From Streptomyces sp. NRRL F-2664 (lineage in GTDB: Bacteria; Actinomycetota; Actinomycetes; Streptomycetales; Streptomycetaceae): a stretch of DNA of 64,000 nt. Below are positions 17,531-24,008 of this stretch, one piece after another. Within the stretch, counting starts at the first letter, position 1. Each line of letters begins with the position of its first letter. Location of the stretch: contig NZ_JOFX01000033.1 in assembly GCF_000719345.1 (NCBI RefSeq), positions 24,266-88,265 on the forward strand, read 5' to 3'. Below the pieces are notes generated by a model. That model was not told the origin of the DNA and did no database searches. It saw nothing but the letters and a program-made list of their open reading frames with translations. Position numbers and translations under genes: made by a program.

Positions 17531-18106
17531 TCAGCTCCCTTCGGTCGCGGGCGGCGGGCCGGGCAGGATCTCCACCCGGCAGAGCGTGTGGACGGGGCAC
17601 AGGGTGTCGACGAGGGCGCGGACGCGGCCGGTGTCCACCGCGTACGCGGTGCCCGGCCCGCGCGGCCACACCCGTACGAGGACCTCGCCGGACGAGGCCG
17701 GGGCCGGTTCGGTGCCGGCCGTGCGGGACCAGACGGCGGTGCCGCCGCCGACGACGTCGGCGGACACGCCGAGGACCAGGCGCAGGGCCTCGACCAGGCC
17801 GCGCCGGGTGCCGCGCCACCGGTGCAGTTCCACCGCGCGGGCCACCGCCTCCCGCCGCAGTGCCGTCGGCCGGCCTGCGTCGTCCGAGCCGCCGACCCAG
17901 GACGCCAGCCAGGCCAGGAAGTCGGTGGGGGCCAGCCGCGGGTCGAAGTACGCGGGCAGGTTGTCCAGGGTCGTGAACACCGGGGCCAGGACGGTGTCCA
18001 GGCCCGCCGTGAACCGCTGGGCGAAGTCGTCGTCCGCGTACAGCGCGGGCAGCTGTTCGCCGATCGGGTACCGGCTGGGCAGGCCCGGTACGGCGGCCCG
18101 GCTCAT
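17531..18106 (-). CDS. Contractile injection system tail protein (gpI-like baseplate component)
   Basis: 191 residues. Matches the short phage tail protein I/P2 gpI-like family found in CIS baseplates: RYPIGEQLPALYADDDFAQRF, then LDNLPAYFDPRLAP, then DFLAWLASWVG and a conserved helix ELHRWRGTRRGLVEALRL. The C-terminal part is a beta-rich clamp. Its ATG overlaps the stop of the gp6/J-like gene by 4 bases, indicating translational coupling. By homology it joins baseplate wedge to spike complex. Confidence 0.88.
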   Translation of the reverse strand: MSRAAVPGLPSRYPIGEQLPALYADDDFAQRFTAGLDTVLAPVFTTLDNLPAYFDPRLAPTDFLAWLASWVGGSDDAGRPTALRREAVARAVELHRWRGTRRGLVEALRLVLGVSADVVGGGTAVWSRTAGTEPAPASSGEVLVRVWPRGPGTAYAVDTGRVRALVDTLCPVHTLCRVEILPGPPPATEGS

Positions 18107-20082
18107 CCCCGCACCTCCGGCTCCGTCACGACCACCTGGTGCTGGTAGGAGAAGACGAGCGTGCCCGCGCCGATGTCGATGCGGTCGACGGGGGCTCCGC
18201 GCCGTCCCGTGACGGGGTCGGCGGCGAACATCCGGATGTCCTCCACCAGGACGTCCCCGACGGCGCGTTGCAGTACGCCGAACACCTCGCCGTACTGCAC
18301 GGGCCGGCCGAACGGCCAGCCCGTGCCGTCGGGGCCGCCGTGCAGCGGGTCGAGGTGCCGGAACAGCGCGGTGAGCGCCGCGTCGCGCACCCGGTCGGCG
18401 TCGGCGGCGGGCGCCGACAGCCGGGCGACGACGGTGACGCCCTGGTAGACGGGCGGTTCCACGACGAGGCTGGTCCCGATGAGGCGTCGTTCGTCGAGGG
18501 TTTCGGTGATGGCGGTGAGGACCTGCTCGGAGGGGATGAGCTGCTCGAAGCGGAGCCGGTGCGGGTCTGCGTCGTCGGAGACGGCGTCCGGCACCACCAG
18601 GACCCGTACGGAGCCGGCCCCGCGCCCGCCGTCGGTGGCGGCCAGGCAGCGGACCCGGCGGACCGAGGGCGCCGCCCGGCGGGCGAGGATCTCGTAGTCC
18701 TCGGCGGTCACGGCGCGTTCCTGCATGCGCAGCGCCTCAGGAGCGCGCAGCCTGGCGTTGTCGACGGTCTCCCCGGCGACGCCGCCGCGTGCGGCCTCGC
18801 GGTTGGTGACGCGGGCGACGTAGGGGACGGAGCTGCGCAGGACGGAGATCGCGCCGCGCGAGACGTTGCCGGCCGGGCCGCCGCCGGTGCGGTAGCGGGC
18901 CACGCGGATCCGCGACCCCTTGGGCGGTACGGCGCCGCAGGGGCGCAGGCTGCCGTCGGCCTCGCGCAGGACGGGCGGGAAGGAGAACTCGCCGGTGGTG
19001 GCGTCGACACGGACGTGCCGGTCGTCGGGCCCGGAACGGCCGAAGTGCTCGACGACGTCCCAGCGCTGCCATCCTTCGGGGGAGGACACCTCCACCACCG
19101 GCGGCTCCCCGTCGAGCAGGACGGGCGGCCGGCCCAGCCGGAAGCGCTGCCCGGCCACGCCCTCGGACGTGCCGAGCGGTACGTCGGCGACGCGCTCGGC
19201 GTGTTCGACGGTCATGGTGGCGCCGACGGTGAAGACGGCGGCCTCGCGGACGGTGGGGGACTCGGAGTAGAAGGGCTGGCCCGGCTCGGGCTCGGTGACC
19301 CGGCAGCGCAGCCAGCCGGCGCGGCTTCCGCTGATCACGGACGCGGTGTGCCCGGCGGGGACGTACACGATGATCTCGCCGGGCCGGTTGAGGCCGCCGG
19401 TGGTGTCGGAGTCGGTGGCGCAGCGCTGCCAGCGGCTGCCGTCCCAGGCCTCCCACACCAGCGGGGGCTGGCGCGGGTCCACGCCGACGCCTTCGACGCG
19501 GCTGTCCAGGCGGATCGCGACGACGCACCGCGGCACGGCGGTCGGCAGGCCGAGGAGCAGGGCGTCGCCGGGCTCGGGCGATGCCTGGAAGCACGGTATG
19601 TCGCGGCCCTCGGCGAGCGCGCCGGTCCGGTCGGCGGGTTCGCCGGCGCGGGGCGCGGTGACCAGCTTCGTCAGTTCGCTGGGCAGGATCCGCAGGTCGT
19701 CGGTGGTGGCGAACACGACGGCTTCCTCGGTGTCGCCGGCCGCGGTCGCCACTTCGGTCGTCACCTCGGTGCCGGCGGGCAGGGTGACGATGTCGGGCTG
19801 GGGGGCCGACAGCCAGAAGTCGACGTCCGCGGTGGCGGCCGACGGCGGGTACAGCTGGATGCCGAGCAGGTCGAGGAAGGCGAGGTAGTTCTTGTCCGGG
19901 ACCCGGTTGAGCCGGTACAGGAGCTGGTCGACGAGGTAGGCGAACGTCTCGATGAGGGTGACGCCGGGGTCGGAGACGTTGTGGTCGGTCCACTCCGGTG
20001 CGCGCTGCTGCACGTACCGCTTCGCCTCGTCGACGAGCTGCTGGAACCGTCGGTCGTCCAGGTTGGGGGAGGGCAGGGCCAT
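18103..20082 (-). CDS. CIS baseplate wedge protein (gp6 / P2 gpJ / Afp11-like)
   Basis: 659 residues. Starts MALPSPNLDDRRFQQLVDEA, followed by DPGVTLIETFAYLVDQLLYRLNRVPDKNY (split here for length), the hallmark of putative baseplate assembly proteins in contractile systems. The C-terminal third holds the baseplate_J-like block (RAPEALRMQERAVTAEDYE, then VRRVRCLAATDG) and ends with an Afp11-type dimerisation region. It shares one base with the gp25 stop (TGATG). The wedge ring surrounds the hub and triggers sheath contraction. Confidence 0.92.
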   Translation of the reverse strand: MALPSPNLDDRRFQQLVDEAKRYVQQRAPEWTDHNVSDPGVTLIETFAYLVDQLLYRLNRVPDKNYLAFLDLLGIQLYPPSAATADVDFWLSAPQPDIVTLPAGTEVTTEVATAAGDTEEAVVFATTDDLRILPSELTKLVTAPRAGEPADRTGALAEGRDIPCFQASPEPGDALLLGLPTAVPRCVVAIRLDSRVEGVGVDPRQPPLVWEAWDGSRWQRCATDSDTTGGLNRPGEIIVYVPAGHTASVISGSRAGWLRCRVTEPEPGQPFYSESPTVREAAVFTVGATMTVEHAERVADVPLGTSEGVAGQRFRLGRPPVLLDGEPPVVEVSSPEGWQRWDVVEHFGRSGPDDRHVRVDATTGEFSFPPVLREADGSLRPCGAVPPKGSRIRVARYRTGGGPAGNVSRGAISVLRSSVPYVARVTNREAARGGVAGETVDNARLRAPEALRMQERAVTAEDYEILARRAAPSVRRVRCLAATDGGRGAGSVRVLVVPDAVSDDADPHRLRFEQLIPSEQVLTAITETLDERRLIGTSLVVEPPVYQGVTVVARLSAPAADADRVRDAALTALFRHLDPLHGGPDGTGWPFGRPVQYGEVFGVLQRAVGDVLVEDIRMFAADPVTGRRGAPVDRIDIGAGTLVFSYQHQVVVTEPEVRG

Positions 20083-20504
20083 CAGTCCGCGACCATTTCC
20101 TCGGCCCCCTCCTCGGAGGGGATCGTGTAGAAGGGGAAGACCAGGTTGCGCCGGTCGTTGGTGGTGCGCACCGTGTAGTGCACATCGATGTAGAGGGTGC
20201 CCGCCTCGACGGAGTCGAAGGCGACGACGACGTCGTCGACGGTGATCCTGGGCTCCCACCGTTCCAGTGCCTCGCGGACCTGCTGGGCGACCCGGCCGGC
20301 GGTGTCGCCGTCGCCGGGGGCGAAGACGTACTCGTGGATGCCGCAGCCGAACTCGGGCCGCATGGGCCGCTCCCCGGGCGCGGTGCCGAGGACGAGGCGG
20401 ATGGCTTCCTCCAGCTCGCGTTCGCGTTCGACCATGGCGATCCCGCCGGTCGGTCCGACGCGCAGCGGGAACGCCCAGCCGCGGCCGATGAACCGCTCGC
20501 TCAT
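20082..20504 (-). CDS. GPW/gp25 family baseplate protein
   Basis: 140 residues. Lysozyme-like fold baseplate protein that starts sheath polymerisation. Visible family motif: EAIRLVLGTAPGERPMRPEF followed by GCGIHEYVF, then helix VREALERWEPRI with beta strands VDVHYTVRTTNDRRN (approximate). The EPR-type core motif (RWEPRI) is present. Coupled by overlapping stop/start to PAAR upstream and gp6/J downstream. Confidence 0.94.
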   Translation of the reverse strand: MSERFIGRGWAFPLRVGPTGGIAMVERERELEEAIRLVLGTAPGERPMRPEFGCGIHEYVFAPGDGDTAGRVAQQVREALERWEPRITVDDVVVAFDSVEAGTLYIDVHYTVRTTNDRRNLVFPFYTIPSEEGAEEMVAD

Positions 20505-20821
20505 CACACGCCTCCGATCAGGACGTTCGGGGCACCGGTGAGGACCATCGCGCCGCATGCGGTCCGGTCGCGGGCGCGGGCGGCGGGCAGGCCGCCGATG
20601 AGGACCGTTCCGGTGGTGAGGGCCGCCGGGTTGGGGACGATCACATTGGCCGGGCCCAAGGCCGCGTGCGGCGGGACGACGCAGACATGCAGGCTGCCCA
20701 CGACGGCGGCGGGCCGGCCGCCGACCAGCACCGTGGCCACCGCCGCGGCGGCGCCGGGCGGCGGCGTGGCGAGCCGGCCACCGTGGTCGGTGGGGTCGCC
20801 GGTACGGGCTGCGGCTGGCAT
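20504..20821 (-). CDS. PAAR-domain spike tip protein
   Basis: 105 residues, covering just one PAAR domain. Gly- and Ala-rich beta hairpins (ATVLVGGRPAAVVGSLHVCV, then ILIGG-type ending VLTGAPNVLIGGV) and a Cys/His-containing apex (DRTACGAMV) fit the metal-binding cone that caps VgrG-like spikes. No C-terminal toxin extension is present. Overlaps the gp25 start by one base. Confidence 0.88.
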   Translation of the reverse strand: MPAAARTGDPTDHGGRLATPPPGAAAAVATVLVGGRPAAVVGSLHVCVVPPHAALGPANVIVPNPAALTTGTVLIGGLPAARARDRTACGAMVLTGAPNVLIGGV

Positions 20822-20834
20822 CGGGGGCTCCTCG

Positions 20835-20915
20835 GGGACGGAACGGGACGGAACGGAATGGAATGCGACGGAAAGGGAGGGAAAGGGACGGGACGGAGCG
20901 GCGGCGGGACGGCGG
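20835..20915. repeat. Purine-biased GGACGGAACG-type low-complexity tract
   Basis: About 80 bases of degenerate ten-base units (GGACGGAACG, GGAATGGAAT, GGAAAGGGAG) in the only sizeable gap inside the baseplate genes, between spike and tip. The transcribed strand is pyrimidine-rich. Looks like replication slippage or a spacer. Confidence 0.55.
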
Positions 20916-20929
20916 CGGTGCGGGTGCTT

Positions 20930-22747
20930 TCAGTTGATGCGGATGAGGCGGGCCTTCAGGACGGCGAGCAAGCCCCCGTCGACGGTGACGTCGGAGGTTC
21001 CGGACACCTTCACCGAGCGGCCGCCGATGGTGACGCCGGCGGTGCCGTCGATGTCGACCTGGCGGCCGGACACCTTCACGGTGCCCCTGCGCGCGTCGAG
21101 CGTGATGCCGTTGCGGTCCAGGAGGACGGAGGTCAGGGGCCGGCCCCGGCCCGCGAACACGGTGAGTTCGATCCGGTCCCGGCGGTCGTCCATGCGTACT
21201 TCGAGCCGCTCGTCCCCGCTGACCAGCCGCAGCCCGGAGGGGCCGGGCGCCGCCGCGTCGAGCAGTTCCACGCGGTGGCCCGAACGCGACACGATCGACC
21301 GGCGGTTGACCTTGCCGCTGGTCCCGTCGATCAGCGGCACGTCGTGCGGTGAGGGCTGGTCCACGCCGTTGTAGAGGCCGCCGATGACGTAGGGGCTGTC
21401 GAGCAGGCCCTGCTCGAAGCCGACCAGCACCTCGTCGTTGACCTCGGGGCTGACCACGCCGCCGCCGCCCTTGCCGCCCCACTGGACGGTGCGGACCCAG
21501 TCGGTGACGTAGGTGTCGTCCAGCCAGGGGAACTTCAGGCGTACGGCGCCGCGTTGGGATCCGTTCGGTTCGCGGACGTCCGTCACCACACCGATCGCCA
21601 GACCGGGGATGCGCGGCCCGCGGCCCGGCGCGTTGGCGCCGGTGACCAGGCCCGTCAGGGAGCGGTCCGGGCTGGCGCTCACCCACACGGTGGTGCGGAA
21701 GCCGCCGTGCGGTTCCAGGACGTGCTGGACGGCGGTGGCCGTGTACCGGCCCGAGAACGCCTGCCCGACGTTGCCCAGCGCGACCGGTTTGCCGGCCCGC
21801 AGCAGCGGGTTGCCCTCGGCGACCGCCTCCAGTTCGCCGAAGCCGGAGCTGATCTGGGCGGCCGCGGCCTTCGCGACCGCCGTCGCCTCGGCCTGCGTGC
21901 GGTAAGGGGTGTCGGTGACGGACACGGAGGCCGCCCCGAACCGTGCGGCGGTCTGCGGGCCGAGGCCCGGCACGACCGTGTCGCTGACCACGGACGGCTG
22001 CTCGGCGACCAGCGGCCGCTTCGTGGTCACGTCCCAGCCGCGGACCTGCACCTTCGAGGCGCCGTCGGCGGCCGTCAGCGCGGCCCGCAGGGCGAGCAGG
22101 TTGCGCCCGTACTCCAGCACCATCGGGTCGCGGACCGCCGACGTCGACGGGGCGGGCGCCCCGGACGCCTTCACGGGCCGGGTGAACTGCAGCAGCCCCT
22201 GGTCGTCGACCCGTACGTGCGCGCCGCTCTCCCCGGCGAGGAACTGCAGGAAGTCCCAGTCGGAGACGTTCGCCTGGGACAGTTGCTTGTAGGTGACCGG
22301 CGCCGCCTCCACCTTCCCCACGGAGAGCCCCGCGCCGGCGGCGACCTTGCGGACGATGGCGGCGGCCGTCATGTTCCGGTACGCGACCACCTTGCGGCCG
22401 CGCTGGAGGCGGTGCGCCTTGGAGTAGGCGCGGACGACCGTGAAGGAGCCGGTGCGGTCCCGGTCGATCTCCAGGGCGGTGACCTCACCGTTGAACAGCC
22501 GTTCCCGCGACAGTCCCTTGACCGTCGCGACCGACACCCGCAGCGGGGTGCCGATGGTGATGCCGGTGGCGCGCAGGAACTCGTGGTCGGGGTCGCGGTA
22601 GGTGAGGACCGCGGTGTCGGGCAGGCCCACGTTCTCGTCGACGACACAGCTGACGAGTTGCGCCGCCCAGATCTGCGGCAGTTCGCCGGGTGCTTCCACG
22701 ACGGGGTCGGCCGCGAAGGAGCGCCCCCCGGTCTCCGACCCGCTCAC
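20930..22747 (-). CDS. VgrG-like spike/hub protein (gp27-gp5, Afp8-like)
   Basis: 605 residues. The N-terminal two thirds form the hub (gp27-like) with a phage late-control D-type region (LTYRDPDHEFLRATGI, then VIRKVAAGAG-like AAIVRKVAAGAGLSVGKVEA). Residues about 375-450 hold the gp5 OB fold (IGVVTDVREPNGSQRGAVRL, then GYEQGDP-type FEQGLLDSPYVIGGLYNG). The C terminus is a beta helix (VTIGGRSVKVSGTSDVTVDG). The GTG start overlaps the LysM gene stop by 4 bases. It trimerises to make the membrane-piercing spike; no fused effector is seen. Confidence 0.93.
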   Translation of the reverse strand: MSGSETGGRSFAADPVVEAPGELPQIWAAQLVSCVVDENVGLPDTAVLTYRDPDHEFLRATGITIGTPLRVSVATVKGLSRERLFNGEVTALEIDRDRTGSFTVVRAYSKAHRLQRGRKVVAYRNMTAAAIVRKVAAGAGLSVGKVEAAPVTYKQLSQANVSDWDFLQFLAGESGAHVRVDDQGLLQFTRPVKASGAPAPSTSAVRDPMVLEYGRNLLALRAALTAADGASKVQVRGWDVTTKRPLVAEQPSVVSDTVVPGLGPQTAARFGAASVSVTDTPYRTQAEATAVAKAAAAQISSGFGELEAVAEGNPLLRAGKPVALGNVGQAFSGRYTATAVQHVLEPHGGFRTTVWVSASPDRSLTGLVTGANAPGRGPRIPGLAIGVVTDVREPNGSQRGAVRLKFPWLDDTYVTDWVRTVQWGGKGGGGVVSPEVNDEVLVGFEQGLLDSPYVIGGLYNGVDQPSPHDVPLIDGTSGKVNRRSIVSRSGHRVELLDAAAPGPSGLRLVSGDERLEVRMDDRRDRIELTVFAGRGRPLTSVLLDRNGITLDARRGTVKVSGRQVDIDGTAGVTIGGRSVKVSGTSDVTVDGGLLAVLKARLIRIN

Positions 22748-23469
22748 CGCTGTTCCTCCTCGCCGTGCTGGTCCCGCGTACCGGGCACCACGATCTCGGT
22801 GCCGGGGACGAGGGCCATGGGGTCGTCCAGGCCGTTGGCCTCGGCGATGACCCGCCAGGCCGTCGCGTCGCCGTACTCGCGCCAGGCCAGCATGGCCAGG
22901 CTGTCGCCCGCGACGACGGTGTGGGTGCTGCGGGCGGTGCGTGAGCCGGAGGTCGGGTTCTGCCCGGGCGGGTCGACGCTGGCCTCCTCGATGGACAGCG
23001 CGCAGGTGGCCCGTAGCGGTCTGCCGTCCACGTCGAAGAGGGTGTACGACACCGACAGGTTCGACAGCACGCCGTCGAAGGACGTGGTGCGTGCACTGCC
23101 CCACTCGAAGCGCACCCAGGGGCTGGCGGGCTTCTTGCGGCCGAGGCTGGCCGGGGTCGGTACGCACGCCTTCATCAGCTTCTCCACCGCCTGCTCCACC
23201 GAGTTGTCGTGGGTGGCGGTGGCGTCGAGGAACACCTCCAGGCTGAGGGTGCGCGGGCCGCTGCCGACGAACTCGGGCAGCGCCGACTGCCCCGCCATGC
23301 GGGACGGGGAGCGACGCCACTCGGTGGTCTTGCCCAGTTGCAGGGTCGACGGGTTGAACTGCAGGTCGAGCCGGGCGATCGTCCCGCCGGGCTTCGCCCC
23401 GACCGAGGCCGGGGGTTCCTTGAGGGTGAGCTGGGCCCGGGCGCGGCTGGCGCGTGCCGATGAGGCCAT
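22744..23469 (-). CDS. LysM-containing tube initiator/baseplate hub protein (Afp7-like, gp53-like)
   Basis: 241 residues. N-terminal tail-hub domain (LDLQFNPSTLQLGKTTEWRR; LSLEVFLDATATHDNSVEQA) followed by a LysM motif at about 183-232 (THTVVAGDSLAMLAWREYG, ending LVPGTEIVVPG). In contractile systems the LysM protein bridges spike and tube at the baseplate rather than binding peptidoglycan. Located directly before the spike gene with a 4-base overlap. Confidence 0.92.
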   Translation of the reverse strand: MASSARASRARAQLTLKEPPASVGAKPGGTIARLDLQFNPSTLQLGKTTEWRRSPSRMAGQSALPEFVGSGPRTLSLEVFLDATATHDNSVEQAVEKLMKACVPTPASLGRKKPASPWVRFEWGSARTTSFDGVLSNLSVSYTLFDVDGRPLRATCALSIEEASVDPPGQNPTSGSRTARSTHTVVAGDSLAMLAWREYGDATAWRVIAEANGLDDPMALVPGTEIVVPGTRDQHGEEEQR

Positions 23470-23544
23470 GCCGTGGACTTCCTTCCGGGGCGACGGGTGA
23501 GCGGGACGGGGGGTGCGGGGAGGTCGTGGCGGGGCGGCGGGTGG

Positions 23545-23970
23545 TCAGGAGGGGAGCAGCCCCTGGTGGGCGATCTCCAGCGACTCCACCGCGGCGGCGG
23601 AGTCGGCGGGGTCGAAGGACGGCCCCTGCCAGCGGACGGGGACGATCCCGAAGACCTGCCAGCTGATGATCCGGCTGAGGTCGGGACGCAGCGCGACGAT
23701 CTCGCCGTCCTTCGGTTCGACCCGCCGCAGCGTCTCGTCCAGCCAGCGGCCGATCTTCGCCGTGTCGGCGGTGACGGGCCGGGTGAGGGTGATGTTCGAC
23801 CAGGTCACCCGGCCGGGCAGCTGCCAGGTGAAGCCGTTGTTGCCGCCCTCGGCGTAGCTCTCCATCTCCACCTCGGCGCCCATGCCGGAGCAGGTGTGGA
23901 AGGCGCCCAGGTCGTTGCCGCCGATCGCCAGCCGGAAGAACACGCTGGTCGCGAAGATGTTGTCCGTCAT
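23545..23970 (-). CDS. CIS inner tube/tube initiator protein (Afp1/Afp5, gp19-like), copy 2
   Basis: 141 residues of the phage tail tube (Hcp/gp19) family: FRLAIGGNDLGAFHTCSGMG then VEMESYAEGGNNGFTWQLPG, ending PADSAAAVESLEIAHQGLL. It differs clearly from the tube gene at 27530, so one of the two likely makes the bulk tube and the other the transition layer next to the LysM hub. Position beside the LysM gene suggests this copy is the initiator. Starts at ATG 23970; 38 bases separate it from the upstream Pro-rich gene. Confidence 0.92.
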   Translation of the reverse strand: MTDNIFATSVFFRLAIGGNDLGAFHTCSGMGAEVEMESYAEGGNNGFTWQLPGRVTWSNITLTRPVTADTAKIGRWLDETLRRVEPKDGEIVALRPDLSRIISWQVFGIVPVRWQGPSFDPADSAAAVESLEIAHQGLLPS

Positions 23971-24008
23971 CGGTCCGTCGTCCGTCCGTTTCTCGTTCTC
24001 ACGTGTTC

